This document shows positions 19,545 through 29,382 of a stretch of DNA of 64,000 nucleotides, piece by piece. The number at the start of each line of letters is the position of its first letter. Position 1 is the stretch's first letter. Made by a program: the position numbers and the translations under genes. The notes beneath the pieces were generated by a model. The model saw only the letters and a list, made by a program, of their open reading frames with translations, did not search any database and was not told the DNA's origin. The stretch spans positions 62,001 to 126,000 of the forward strand of contig NZ_BMXN01000005.1 in NCBI RefSeq assembly GCF_014651775.1. The letters run 5' to 3'. The DNA comes from Vreelandella hamiltonii (GTDB taxonomy: Bacteria > Pseudomonadota > Gammaproteobacteria > Pseudomonadales > Halomonadaceae).

Positions 19545-20123
19545 ATGAGTACGCCTATCAAGCCTTTTACACCCTCAGCAGAGCTCGCCAGACCCACCGT
19601 GGCCGATGCCGTCGTGGGCCATGCCGAAGCGCCGCTGTTCATTCGCAAGCCCAATGCCGATGACGGTTGGGGCATCTACGAGCTGGTCAAGGCGTGCCCG
19701 CCGCTGGATGTCAATTCCGCATATGCCTATCTTTTGCTGGCAACCCAGTTTCGAGATACCTGTGCGGTGGCCACCAACGAAGAGGGTGAGATCGTCGGCT
19801 TCGTCTCAGGTTATGTGAAAGACAATGCCCCTGATACCTACTTCCTGTGGCAAGTCGCCGTAGGCGAGAAAGCGCGTGGTACAGGGCTTGCACGGCGGCT
19901 GGTAGAGGCGATCATGTCGCGTCCTGAACTGGATGACGTGCACCACCTCGAAACCACCATCACCCCTGACAATCAGGCATCCTGGGGGCTCTTTCGCCGC
20001 TTGGCTGCCCGCTGGCAGGCCCCGTTGAACAGCCGTGAATACTTTTCGACCGAGCAGCTCGGTGGAGAGCACGATCCGGAAAACCTGGTAAGAATCGGCC
20101 CGTTTCAAACTGGCAGTCTCTGA
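19545..20123 (+). CDS. ectA: L-2,4-diaminobutyrate acetyltransferase EctA
   Basis: EctA is the GNAT enzyme that acetylates the gamma amino group of L-2,4-diaminobutyrate in ectoine synthesis. The 192-residue product has the GNAT core with FLWQVAVGEKARGTGLARRL (split motif around the acetyl-CoA pyrophosphate loop RGTGLA) and the ETTITPDNQASWGLF stretch typical of EctA. It is the first gene of ectABC, 97 bases before ectB, and has the strong promoter just upstream. Its ribosome-binding site is weak. Confidence 0.97.
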   Translation: MSTPIKPFTPSAELARPTVADAVVGHAEAPLFIRKPNADDGWGIYELVKACPPLDVNSAYAYLLLATQFRDTCAVATNEEGEIVGFVSGYVKDNAPDTYFLWQVAVGEKARGTGLARRLVEAIMSRPELDDVHHLETTITPDNQASWGLFRRLAARWQAPLNSREYFSTEQLGGEHDPENLVRIGPFQTGSL

Positions 20124-21488
<1,365 letters not shown>

Positions 21489-21494
21489 TGGAAC

Positions 21495-21513
21495 GGCAGC
21501 CGCCTTGGCTGCC
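21495..21513 (+). promoter_or_regulatory. Short stem-loop in the ectB-ectC gap
   Basis: GGCAGCC (21495-21501) pairs with GGCTGCC (21507-21513) around a GCCTT loop in the 43-base gap. There is no T-run. It may adjust relative ectC expression or mRNA stability. No -24/-12 sigma-54 motif was seen near it. Confidence 0.4.
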
Positions 21514-21531
21514 ACGTTATGGAGTACGCCC

Positions 21532-21924
21532 ATGATCGTTCGTAATATCGAAGAAGCTCGCAAGACCGACCGTCTCGTCACGGCCGAAAACGGCAACTGG
21601 GATAGCACGCGCCTGGTATTGGCCAATGACGGCGGCAATTTCTCGTTCCATATCACGCGCATCTTTGAAGGGACCGAGACTCATATTCACTACAAGCACC
21701 ACTACGAATCCGTCTACTGCATCGAAGGCGAAGGCGAAGTGGAAACCCTGGCAGATGGCAAGATCTGGCCCATCAAGCCAGGTGACATCTACATCCTCGA
21801 CCAGCACGATGAGCACTTGCTGCGTGCCCACAAGACCATGCACTTGGCCTGTGTGTTCACGCCGCCGATTACCGGCAACGAAGTGCACCGTGAAGATGGA
21901 TCCTACGCACCCGCTGACGACTGA
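21532..21924 (+). CDS. ectC: Ectoine synthase EctC
   Basis: EctC is the cupin-fold, metal-dependent lyase that cyclises N-gamma-acetyl-diaminobutyrate to ectoine. The 130-residue product starts at ATG 21532 with GGAG upstream. Its N-terminus MIVRNIEEA and the cupin residues in [17 protein letters not shown] are family marks. The compatible solute is used for osmoprotection. No ectD hydroxylase or ask_ect follows in this window. Confidence 0.97.
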   Translation: MIVRNIEEARKTDRLVTAENGNWDSTRLVLANDGGNFSFHITRIFEGTETHIHYKHHYESVYCIEGEGEVETLADGKIWPIKPGDIYILDQHDEHLLRAHKTMHLACVFTPPITGNEVHREDGSYAPADD

Positions 21925-21943
21925 TCGTCGGACGTAGGTGTTT

Positions 21944-21971
21944 GCGGCCTGGCCTGGTGCCAGGCCGCTTT
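21944..21971 (+). terminator. Terminator after ectABC
   Basis: GCGGCCTGGC (21944-21953) pairs with GCCAGGCCGC (21959-21968) across a five-base loop, with TTT after it. It sits between the convergent ectC and the lipoprotein gene. The T-run is short, so efficiency is uncertain. Confidence 0.7.
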
Positions 21972-21974
21972 GCG

Positions 21975-22535
21975 TCAGTCGTCGGTTGGCGCCACTTGCT
22001 CGAACACCAGGGTAATTTCACCCAAAGTAAGGCCAAACTTGCGCATGGAGGTACGGTTGATCAAGCGACCGTCCGGCTGCAGATACATCCAGTCATCCAT
22101 GGTGAAGCGAATGGAACGGCCGCTAACCTCGATCTCCAGTGGGTAGCGCATGTGGAAGACATGCCCATATTGACGAGCTTCGACCTGGCCTTCGACGTCA
22201 TTGGCGGTACCGATCCAGCGGTGCTCATCGATACGGGTGAACTGCCAGATTCGGCGGTCGGTTTCGCCGTCGTCGAACACGAAAGCTTCATCTAGCGTCA
22301 GGGTATTACCTTCGTAAGTGCCTTCGATATCTACCGTGAAGCGGCGCTGCACCTCACCGCTGTAATCCTGCACCATGCCCCAGGCGCGTGTTTGTCCGGT
22401 GAAGTAGTCGGCAATGTCCAGTCCAGGCGTCGTGCCAGCGTAGTCTTCGACCTTTACACTGGAGCATCCGGACATCAGCAGGGTACTGGTGACCAGGATG
22501 ATAAGGAGCATGGGCCATTGGTAAAGACGTTTCAT
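21975..22535 (-). CDS. DUF3833 family lipoprotein
   Basis: The 186-residue product has a lipoprotein signal peptide with lipobox LMSGC (Cys24). The mature part resembles the DUF3833 family, a lipocalin-like group: WGMVQDYSGEVQRRFTVDIEG near the start, DDGETDRRIW, and FHMRYPLEI in the middle. Function is not known. It is convergent with ectC and divergent from the retropepsin-like gene. Confidence 0.8.
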   Translation of the reverse strand: MKRLYQWPMLLIILVTSTLLMSGCSSVKVEDYAGTTPGLDIADYFTGQTRAWGMVQDYSGEVQRRFTVDIEGTYEGNTLTLDEAFVFDDGETDRRIWQFTRIDEHRWIGTANDVEGQVEARQYGHVFHMRYPLEIEVSGRSIRFTMDDWMYLQPDGRLINRTSMRKFGLTLGEITLVFEQVAPTDD

Positions 22536-22651
22536 TGTGGGTTACCTGTATGGTCTTGGTTTTTGGTATGACTCTTGTAAAAGAATTTAGCATGGCGAAC
22601 GAGTTCTGCCTATGAACGTTCATCCACGTCTTTTCAGGCCACACGGGTTCG

Positions 22652-22667
22652 CATAATATATATTATG
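22652..22667. promoter_or_regulatory. Perfect 16-bp AT-rich palindrome
   Basis: CATAATATATATTATG is a perfect 16-bp palindrome in the 248-bp gap between two divergent genes. It contains TATAAT-like sequence on both strands, so it may be an operator, a promoter core, or both. No other gene is seen in this gap. Confidence 0.45.
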
Positions 22668-22783
22668 TTAAATAGAGTGCCACAAACACCTTGCGAGCCC
22701 ATGAAAAGCCACCGTGACGTTGGACAAGCAGATACCCTTCTCCTTATCATTCGTGCTCTTATTGTTTAAGGATATCCCTCGTT

Positions 22784-23620
22784 ATGCGCTCAGGTGTTCT
22801 ATGGCTAATGGCCGGTTTGTCGATGTCGCTTGCAGGCTGTGCAGTGACACAGCCCGAATCGAATGAGCCCCCGCCACTAAGCGAGGCGTCGTTCAACACG
22901 CGTATCCTTGAACTCGAATCCAGCTTGCAGCAACAGTGTCAGGCTTCTTCGGCGCTCAACGAACAGCAGCTTGCCCAGCAGCGCACGCTGACCGCCGACG
23001 TGCGCGAAGTGGGAAGCCTCCTGCGCCTGCTGCGTGACGATGTCGCCAATCTCGAAGCACGTGGTGAGGAGCCCGTGATCATTCGTGAAGAGTGTCCGAC
23101 AGAAGCCATCGAAGACGGCAAGACGCTGCTTGGGCGCAGCGAATGGGTCGGCTTTCCCGGCATCGGTACGTACCTCAAGGCCCGAGTGGATTCTGGCGCC
23201 AATACTTCCTCGCTGTCCGCCTCGGACATTACGCGCTTTGAGCGTGACGGTGAAAACTGGGTGCGCTTCAAGCTGGCACTCAATGAAGACGATGTGGTCG
23301 TAGATCGCGTTCGGGACGAGTGGATCGAGGCGCCCATCCAGCGTCGTGTCAGAATCGTGCAAGCTTCTGGCGAAGAGTCGCGTCCGGTGATCTCGCTGCT
23401 GATGACTCTGGGGCCGATCCGCGAGAACGTCGAGTTCACCCTGAACGACCGTACCCATCTGGATTTTCCGGTGCTGCTGGGTCGCCGCTTCATGATGGAC
23501 ATTGCCACCATCGACGTGGCGGAAACCTATCTTCATGAACGCCCCGAATTTCCTGGCGGTGAACCTTCTGAGCAGGCGGCTGATGATGAAGCGGCCGATC
23601 AAGACGATACCGAAGAGTAA
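22784..23620 (+). CDS. Retropepsin-like lipoprotein (RimB-like ATP-dependent zinc protease family)
   Basis: The 278-residue product has a lipoprotein signal (lipobox LAGC, Cys19), a coiled-coil-like stretch (about 36-95), and a retropepsin-like domain. The domain carries the aspartyl motif VDSGANTSSL with Asp136. This is the family annotated as putative ATP-dependent zinc protease (PF05618), often linked to RimK-like ligases. It is the first gene of a three-gene cluster with a 7TM transglutaminase-like protein and an ATP-grasp ligase. AAGGAT lies ten bases before ATG 22784. Its substrate is unknown. Confidence 0.82.
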   Translation: MRSGVLWLMAGLSMSLAGCAVTQPESNEPPPLSEASFNTRILELESSLQQQCQASSALNEQQLAQQRTLTADVREVGSLLRLLRDDVANLEARGEEPVIIREECPTEAIEDGKTLLGRSEWVGFPGIGTYLKARVDSGANTSSLSASDITRFERDGENWVRFKLALNEDDVVVDRVRDEWIEAPIQRRVRIVQASGEESRPVISLLMTLGPIRENVEFTLNDRTHLDFPVLLGRRFMMDIATIDVAETYLHERPEFPGGEPSEQAADDEAADQDDTEE

Positions 23621-23658
23621 TATCACTCCCCTGCCGCTTTACGCTGAAAGGAATCATC

Positions 23659-25182
23659 ATGTCCCGGTTACCATTTTATTTTATCGTTGGGTTGCTGCTG
23701 TTGGCGGGTATTGCCACCAGTGTGCATAGGCATCTGCAGTTCGAAATACCCTGGTTTCCGGGTGAACAGCGGCAGGTATGGGAAATCGAAGCCGTCATCA
23801 ATTTCAATGCGCAGAACGGGCCGGTGCAGGTAGACTTCGCGCTGCCTTCTCATCAGGCGGGTTACCGCGTATTGACTGAAAATACTGCGTCTTCCGGCTA
23901 TGGATTGGCGTACCAGGCCGATGAGATGGGTCGTCAGGCGCAGTGGACCATTCGTGACGCGGCCGGTAGTCAGCAGCTTTACTATTCCGTGCAGATGCTG
24001 GTATCCCCCGACGCTCGCTCTCCCATTCAAACGCCACCAGGGATCCCCAGCATTACCCCTTGGGAAAGCCCCTATGACACGGCCGCCAGCCAGCTCATCG
24101 AGCGTGCCTGGGCGCGTAGCGCCAACAACGCGACCTTTGCCCGCGAGCTCATCCTCGACATTACTGGCGAACGCCAAGGGGAAAATGCCCGTCTATTGCT
24201 GACCCAGATGCAGCCCTCTGCGCTGATCGTGCGCCTGCTCAACCAGGCGGGCGTTCAGGCCCGTGAAGTGAGTGGCCTGCTGCTCGAGGATGGACGGCGT
24301 CGCCAGAACCTGAGTAGCTGGATCCAGGTATTCGACCAGACCGCCGAAGAGTGGGCGTTGTTCAATCCTGCCACCGGCGAGCGCGGTCGCCCTGAGAACC
24401 TGCTGCTCTGGGAAACCGGCGGGCGTGCCGTGCTCGAAGTACAGGGCGGTACCAACTCGCGAGTATCGTTCTCCATGCTGACCCACAATCAGCCCGCATC
24501 AGCGGCGGTTCGCAACCACTACTCCGATGATACGCTGCTCAACTTCTCGATCCACAGCCTGCCCCTGGAAGAGCAAGCGCTGTTCCAGACGATTCTGCTG
24601 ATCCCGATTGGCGCGCTGGTGGTGGTCTTCTTGCGCGTGCTGGTGGGTGTGAAAACGTCGGGCACCTTCATGCCCGTGCTGATTGCCCTGGCCTTTATCC
24701 AGACCACCCTGTTGACCGGTCTGATCGGTTTCCTGCTGATCGTCAGCGTTGGTCTGATCATCCGCAACTACCTTTCCTACCTCAACCTGCTGCTGGTGGC
24801 GAGGGTGTCGGCGGTGATCATCACGGTCATCGCGATCATCTCCATCTTTACGGTACTCGCCTACCGCATGGGCCTGAGTGCGGGTCTGACGGTGACCTTC
24901 TTCCCGATGATCATTCTTGCCTGGACCATCGAACGCATGTCGATCCTCTGGGAAGAGGAAGGCCCCAAGCAAGTACTGATCCAGGGCGGCGGCAGCCTGC
25001 TCACGGCGGTGCTGGCTTACCTGGCCATGAACAACCCCTGGGTGCGCCACATCACCTTCAACTTCCTTGGCGTACAGCTGATCCTGATGGCGTTCATTCT
25101 GCTGCTGGGCAACTACACCGGCTATCGCCTGCTGGAACTGCGTCGCTTCAAACCCATCACCGATGACGAGAAGCCCTCATGA
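23659..25182 (+). CDS. Inactive transglutaminase-like protein fused to seven membrane helices
   Basis: The 507-residue product has one N-terminal membrane helix (about residues 5-21), a periplasmic transglutaminase-like domain to about residue 255, and a C-terminal block of about seven membrane helices (about 310-490). I see no canonical Cys-His-Asp triad, in line with the family name (inactive transglutaminase fused to 7TM). GAAAGGAA precedes ATG 23659. The stop overlaps the next start by four bases (ATGA), showing tight coupling with the ATP-grasp gene. Confidence 0.83.
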   Translation: MSRLPFYFIVGLLLLAGIATSVHRHLQFEIPWFPGEQRQVWEIEAVINFNAQNGPVQVDFALPSHQAGYRVLTENTASSGYGLAYQADEMGRQAQWTIRDAAGSQQLYYSVQMLVSPDARSPIQTPPGIPSITPWESPYDTAASQLIERAWARSANNATFARELILDITGERQGENARLLLTQMQPSALIVRLLNQAGVQAREVSGLLLEDGRRRQNLSSWIQVFDQTAEEWALFNPATGERGRPENLLLWETGGRAVLEVQGGTNSRVSFSMLTHNQPASAAVRNHYSDDTLLNFSIHSLPLEEQALFQTILLIPIGALVVVFLRVLVGVKTSGTFMPVLIALAFIQTTLLTGLIGFLLIVSVGLIIRNYLSYLNLLLVARVSAVIITVIAIISIFTVLAYRMGLSAGLTVTFFPMIILAWTIERMSILWEEEGPKQVLIQGGGSLLTAVLAYLAMNNPWVRHITFNFLGVQLILMAFILLLGNYTGYRLLELRRFKPITDDEKPS

Positions 25183-26177
25183 GTTGGTTCGAAAACTGGA
25201 CCTGGCCGACCAGGCTGAGGGATAAAGGCATCATTGGCATGAATCGGCGCAATATTCGTTATATCGGCCGATATAACGCGCGCCATCTTTATCCGCTGGT
25301 GGATGACAAGCTCAAGACCAAGCTGCTGGCCGAGCAGTACGGTATTACCACGCCCAAACTGATCGGTACCGTGACCACGCAATTCGGCGTCAAGCACATG
25401 AGCGAGATGCTGGTAGGTCACCATGGTTTCGTCATCAAGCCCGCCAAAGGCAGCGGCGGCAAGGGAATCCTGGTGATCGAGCGGGTCGAGGATGGCCTGT
25501 TCTTCAAGCCCAGCGGCGCTTCCTTGACCATGGAAGATATCGAGCGACATGTCTCGAACCTACTTTCGGGGCTCTATTCGTTGGGGGGCTCCCCTGACGT
25601 CGCGGTCATCGAAACGCTGATCAACTTCGACGAGAGCCTGCTGGAGTATACCTACGAAGGCGTGCCGGACATTCGCGTCATCGTGTTCAAGGGGTATCCG
25701 GTCATGGCCATGATGCGCCTGTCCACGGCGGCCTCGGATGGCAAGGCCAACCTCCACCAGGGAGCAGTGGGTGTAGGGCTGAACATCGCCACGGGAGCCG
25801 CGCTGCGCGGTGTGCAGTTCGACCGCCCCTGCTTCAGCCACCCGGACACCGGGCATGATCTGGCTAGCCTGGTGGTACCTCAGTGGGAAACGCTGCTGCA
25901 CCTCGCAGCGGGCTGCTATGAAATGACCGGGCTGGGGTACCTCGGCACCGATATGGTGCTGGATCGGGAGCATGGCCCCATGCTTCTGGAGCTGAACGCG
26001 CGCCCTGGCCTGGCCATCCAGATGACCAATGGCGAAGGCCTGCGCCGCCGCCTGGACTTGATCGAACGGCAGCCAGATAACGTTCCCGTTGCCAAGCGGG
26101 TTGCGTTTGCCCAGCATCACTTTGCGCGGCGAAGCGAGCTGGTGGAAACGCCTGACACCTCTTCGGCAAGCGCGTAG
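25179..26177 (+). CDS. RimK-like ATP-grasp (alpha-L-glutamate ligase-like) protein
   Basis: The 332-residue product is an ATP-grasp enzyme. It has the ATP-binding FVIKPAKGSGGKGI, a strand with RVIVFKGYPVMAMMRLST, the conserved KANLHQGAVGVG, and the metal-binding LELNARPGLAIQ. Such enzymes join a carboxyl group to an amine using ATP. The three-gene cluster with a retropepsin-like lipoprotein and a 7TM transglutaminase-like protein is known from comparative genomics as a peptide-tagging or modification system, but its product has not been assigned to my knowledge. Confidence 0.83.
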   Translation: MSWFENWTWPTRLRDKGIIGMNRRNIRYIGRYNARHLYPLVDDKLKTKLLAEQYGITTPKLIGTVTTQFGVKHMSEMLVGHHGFVIKPAKGSGGKGILVIERVEDGLFFKPSGASLTMEDIERHVSNLLSGLYSLGGSPDVAVIETLINFDESLLEYTYEGVPDIRVIVFKGYPVMAMMRLSTAASDGKANLHQGAVGVGLNIATGAALRGVQFDRPCFSHPDTGHDLASLVVPQWETLLHLAAGCYEMTGLGYLGTDMVLDREHGPMLLELNARPGLAIQMTNGEGLRRRLDLIERQPDNVPVAKRVAFAQHHFARRSELVETPDTSSASA

Positions 26178-26208
26178 ACTAGGCCCATGATGTTCAACGA
26201 GCTGTCCA

Positions 26209-26658
26209 ATGACTGAAGCCAACACGTTACTGCAACAAGCCGAGTCTCAGTGCCACACTCGCGGTGTACGCTTTACCCCTATCCGCCGCCGGGTGCTGGA
26301 GTTGATCGCCGAAAATGGTGGCGGCCTGAAAGCCTACGACCTGCTGGATCAGCTCTCCACGGAGCATGCCGCCGCACGGCCACCGACGGTGTATCGGGCG
26401 CTGGAGTTCCTGATCGACCAGGGGCTGGTGCATCGCATCGAGTCGCAGAACGCTTACGTTGCCTGCGCCTGCCCGGAGCACGTCCACGGCTTTCAGCTGT
26501 TGATTTGCCGTCAGTGTGGCTATGTGGAAGAGCTTCATCTGGACGAAATCAGCGACCAGCTGGCTGCGCTGGCCAAGCGCCAGGGCTTTCATGTAGAGCG
26601 CCAGACCATCGAGCTTCAGGGCTTGTGCCAGGCGTGCCGACCTGCGAGTAACGCGTGA
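26209..26658 (+). CDS. zur: Zinc uptake regulator Zur (Fur family)
   Basis: The 149-residue product is a Fur-family repressor with an N-terminal winged helix (RPPTVYRALEFL) and a C-terminal dimerisation domain. It has the two CxxC structural-zinc pairs (Cys100/Cys103 and Cys140/Cys143) and a Cys/His-rich sensor region around CACPEHVHGF. The CxCxxHxH pattern is Zur-like rather than Fur-like. The stop overlaps the hisI start (TGATG). I see no clear Zur box in its own promoter. Confidence 0.88.
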   Translation: MTEANTLLQQAESQCHTRGVRFTPIRRRVLELIAENGGGLKAYDLLDQLSTEHAAARPPTVYRALEFLIDQGLVHRIESQNAYVACACPEHVHGFQLLICRQCGYVEELHLDEISDQLAALAKRQGFHVERQTIELQGLCQACRPASNA

Positions 26659-27128
26659 TGTCCATAGTCAACCAGTACGACGGCGATCTGTTCAAGTCGC
26701 TGGAGTCCGCCTCCCCTTCAGACACGCTGCCCGATGTGGCGACCATCCTGGCCTCGGTGCGCTTCAATTCGGATGGCCTGCTGCCTGCCATAGCACAGCA
26801 GCACGACAGCGGCGAAGTGCTCATGATGGCCTGGATGAACCGGGAAGCGCTGGAAGAAACGCTCACTACCCAACGAGTATGCTACTACTCTCGCTCTCGT
26901 CAGGCGCTCTGGCGCAAGGGTGAGACGTCCGGCCAGCAGCAGCATCTGAAAAGCGCTGCGCTGGATTGCGATGGCGATACGCTGCTGCTGCAGGTAGACC
27001 AGACGGGGCCTGCGTGTCATACCGGCAGGCGCAGCTGTTTTTACGTGGCGGTGGATGCCCACAAGGCCGCCATCACCAGCCAGCCCTTGATCGACCCCGC
27101 CACGCTGTATGGCAAAAAAAGCCCTTGA
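26658..27128 (+). CDS. hisI: Phosphoribosyl-AMP cyclohydrolase HisI
   Basis: HisI opens the purine ring of phosphoribosyl-AMP in histidine synthesis. ATG 26658 overlaps the zur stop. The 156-residue product has an N-terminal extension of about 30 residues and the core with [24 protein letters not shown], and Cys104, Cys120 and Cys127 in [14 protein letters not shown]. The Cys spacing (16 and 7) matches the zinc ligands of characterised HisI, so this looks like a normal metal enzyme. Its coupling to zur is notable because HisI paralogues are found in Zur regulons. Confidence 0.92.
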   Translation: MSIVNQYDGDLFKSLESASPSDTLPDVATILASVRFNSDGLLPAIAQQHDSGEVLMMAWMNREALEETLTTQRVCYYSRSRQALWRKGETSGQQQHLKSAALDCDGDTLLLQVDQTGPACHTGRRSCFYVAVDAHKAAITSQPLIDPATLYGKKSP

Positions 27129-27465
27129 AGGCGCCCTCTTGAAAGCGTTGAAGGTGGTAAAGAACGCGTTGATCAAGGGAGTGTCACTATTGATGGTCGG
27201 TCTGGTTCGGCTTTATCAATATACGATCAGCCCGCTCTTGGGCCCCCGCTGTCGCTACTGGCCCAGCTGCTCGTCCTATGCCATCGAAGCCATCCAGGTG
27301 CATGGCCCTTTCAAAGGGGGCTGGATGGCGCTCAAGCGCATCCTGCGCTGCCACCCCGGCAGCGCGGGGGGCATGGACCCGGTACCGGGCGGCCGCAGCG
27401 AGCAGCTTTGCAAGGAAGATGAAGACTGCTGTTCAGGCCCCTCCTCCAAACCTTCAGAGCATTAG
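27109..27465 (+). CDS. yidD: Membrane protein insertion efficiency factor YidD
   Basis: YidD is a small membrane-associated protein that helps YidC-dependent insertion. The 118-residue product has the family core [20 protein letters not shown], then [10 protein letters not shown] and [12 protein letters not shown]. It starts at ATG 27109, overlapping hisI by 20 bases; this gives a longer, basic N-terminus than most YidD proteins, so ATG 27193 or GTG 27181 are alternatives. The usual location is beside rnpA/yidC, so its place after hisI is unusual. Confidence 0.88.
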   Translation: MAKKALEGALLKALKVVKNALIKGVSLLMVGLVRLYQYTISPLLGPRCRYWPSCSSYAIEAIQVHGPFKGGWMALKRILRCHPGSAGGMDPVPGGRSEQLCKEDEDCCSGPSSKPSEH

Positions 27466-27477
27466 CAAATTGCTTAT

Positions 27478-27894
27478 CTAATGCTGTTTAGCCACCTGAT
27501 AGATGCGCTCCAGCATGGCATGCAGGCCGTTGCTCCGGGTGGGTGACAGGTGCTTGTCCAATCCCAGATCTGCCAGAAAATGCGGCTCCGTCTGCTGGAT
27601 TTCCTCTGCCGTGCGCTCGCTATAAATGCGCAGCAGCACCGCGATAAGCCCCGAGACGATGGCAGCGTCGGACTTGGCTTTGAAGATCAAGCGGCCGCCC
27701 TGCTCTTCATGGCACATCCACACGTTTGACTGGCAGCCTTGAATCTTGAATTCGTCGGTGATTTTGTCAGCGGGAAACGCCGGGAGCTGCTTCCCCATAT
27801 CGATGATGTACTGGTAGCGATCCATCCAGTTATCGAACATTTCAAACTCTTCGACCAGCTCTTGTTGGGCGAGCTCGGCACCGGAAGTGGTCAT
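27478..27894 (-). CDS. sufE: SufE-like cysteine desulfurase sulfur acceptor
   Basis: SufE accepts persulfide sulfur from a SufS/CsdA-type desulfurase and passes it on for Fe-S cluster building. The 138-residue product has the sulfur-accepting Cys54 in IQGCQSNVWM, preceded by the conserved YIIDMGKQLPAFP. It could be SufE or CsdE; no desulfurase gene is nearby to decide. It lies downstream of the recombinase gene on the same strand. Confidence 0.9.
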   Translation of the reverse strand: MTTSGAELAQQELVEEFEMFDNWMDRYQYIIDMGKQLPAFPADKITDEFKIQGCQSNVWMCHEEQGGRLIFKAKSDAAIVSGLIAVLLRIYSERTAEEIQQTEPHFLADLGLDKHLSPTRSNGLHAMLERIYQVAKQH

Positions 27895-27943
27895 GGTGGT
27901 TCCTTTTCAGGGTAAGTGCGTTGAAGGCCAACATTATAACGGT

Positions 27944-29161
27944 TCAAGGCTGTTCTGGGGGTGCTGTTTTCAAGCGATGCCGCTGCTGCTGCTCATGCCA
28001 CTCATGGGCTTCGGTGTGCAGGTAGCGGCTGGTGGTATCCAGTCTTGAGTGGCGGGCGTTTTCTGCCAGGTAGCGCAGGCTGACACCCGCCTGGGCTTGA
28101 TGGGTAATCGAAGTGTGGCGTAGCCAGTGGGGCGTAGCCATGCGTAGCGCATCGATATACTCCCTCTTGCCCCCTTCTGCTTCAAGGGCCATAGCAGCAT
28201 CACCGAAGGCCTCCTTGATCAAACGATAGAGCTGGTTGTCGCTGATGCCGCGCTGCTTGTCCAGCGCGCGGATCAGCGGGCCATGTTCGCTAGCACCGGG
28301 CAGGCCCGCTAAGCCCAGCGCCTGCCGCCACTGTTGCAAGCACGCCTGCATGTCCTCGGGCAGCGGTATGCGCGCTTGCTTGCCGCCCTTGCCAATCACA
28401 TGCCACCACCAGCGCCCTTCACTGACCCGAAAATCGGCCATGGTGGCGTTGGCCATCTCATGGATACGCGGCGCCAATAGGTAGGCAAAGCTGAAAATGA
28501 AGCGATGCCGCGCATGTTCATAGCGGCCGCGTGTATCCTCAGGCACGGGGCGTGTATTCAGCCACGCCCATAGCCAGTCCCACAGCGGTCGCTCCAGATA
28601 GCGTTCGATACGTTGGGTCTGATTATTGAGGCGGCGCGATTTGTCGCGCATCAGCACGAATGGGTTGTGGCCTACCCACCCTGCTTCCACTAGCCAGCCA
28701 AACAGACCTTGCAGGACGACGAGGGCCTGGCGTCGGCTTGCCGGTGACAGCCCGCCGCGAAACGGTCGCCAAGCCGGATGGTGGCGTGGTTTGGAAGGTC
28801 CTACCCACATCTCCCTGGGCTGCGGGTTTTCCAGAAATGCCTCGTAGTCCCGCAGCGTTTCACGGTTCACCTCCCTTAGCCCGCGCCCCTGGCTGGCCAG
28901 CCAGAGCAACAGCCGCTCCGCTTCACGACGATAGCTCTTCAGGGTTTGCGGGCTGTCTCGGTACTCTGCCAACCAATGCGCAACGGCCTGATGGTCGCTA
29001 TCGGCCGACACATGGAGCGTTGCTGAATCGGTTGTTGTTGCCTGCCTGCCCCCTATGTCGGAAAACACGTCGCCACTGCCCTTCCGCTCGGCCATCTCCA
29101 GCCCGTTGGCGAAGGTCACAAGGTGCGTTGAGTCGTAGAGCGGCACAGGTGGCTGGGTCAT
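27944..29161 (-). CDS. Tyrosine recombinase / site-specific integrase
   Basis: The 405-residue product has an N-terminal SAM-like core-binding domain (about 70-190) and a C-terminal catalytic domain with all six expected residues: Arg in LAPRIHEM, Lys in GKGGKQARI, His-x-x-Arg in HWLRHT, His in ENARHSR and the nucleophile Tyr in SRYLHTE. I choose ATG 29161; ATG 29194 is an upstream option. It is divergent from a KfrA-type gene. No other mobile-element genes flank it, so it is more like a resident recombinase than the remains of a prophage. Confidence 0.88.
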   Translation of the reverse strand: MTQPPVPLYDSTHLVTFANGLEMAERKGSGDVFSDIGGRQATTTDSATLHVSADSDHQAVAHWLAEYRDSPQTLKSYRREAERLLLWLASQGRGLREVNRETLRDYEAFLENPQPREMWVGPSKPRHHPAWRPFRGGLSPASRRQALVVLQGLFGWLVEAGWVGHNPFVLMRDKSRRLNNQTQRIERYLERPLWDWLWAWLNTRPVPEDTRGRYEHARHRFIFSFAYLLAPRIHEMANATMADFRVSEGRWWWHVIGKGGKQARIPLPEDMQACLQQWRQALGLAGLPGASEHGPLIRALDKQRGISDNQLYRLIKEAFGDAAMALEAEGGKREYIDALRMATPHWLRHTSITHQAQAGVSLRYLAENARHSRLDTTSRYLHTEAHEWHEQQQRHRLKTAPPEQP

Positions 29162-29208
29162 GGTGGTAACTCGCGCTATCAGAGCGCTCAGCATCGCCTT
29201 TTTGACAC

Positions 29209-29244
29209 ATAAATTCAAGATAATATGGGTAATCTTGAATTTAT
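29209..29244. promoter_or_regulatory. 13-bp perfect inverted repeat upstream of the recombinase gene
   Basis: ATAAATTCAAGAT (29209-29221) and ATCTTGAATTTAT (29232-29244) are exact inverted copies with a ten-base spacer. This AT-rich dyad lies in the divergent region and is a strong operator or recombination-site candidate. Confidence 0.7.
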
Positions 29245-29262
29245 AGGTTTTGAGATAAATAA

Positions 29263-29288
29263 TATTACGTTTTATGTAATACGTAATA
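29263..29288. promoter_or_regulatory. Second inverted repeat, TATTACGT/ACGTAATA
   Basis: TATTACGT (29263-29270) and ACGTAATA (29281-29288) form an eight-base dyad, again with a ten-base spacer. The shared spacer length suggests the same type of dimeric binder as the first dyad, although the arm sequences differ. Confidence 0.6.
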
Positions 29289-29382
29289 ATTGAGTTGAGT
29301 CCGTTTTTACACGACAATGGCGCATAGCAAATATCCATCCTGAACATTTCAGGCGCGACTCACTTCAAGGATTCAAACAGGC

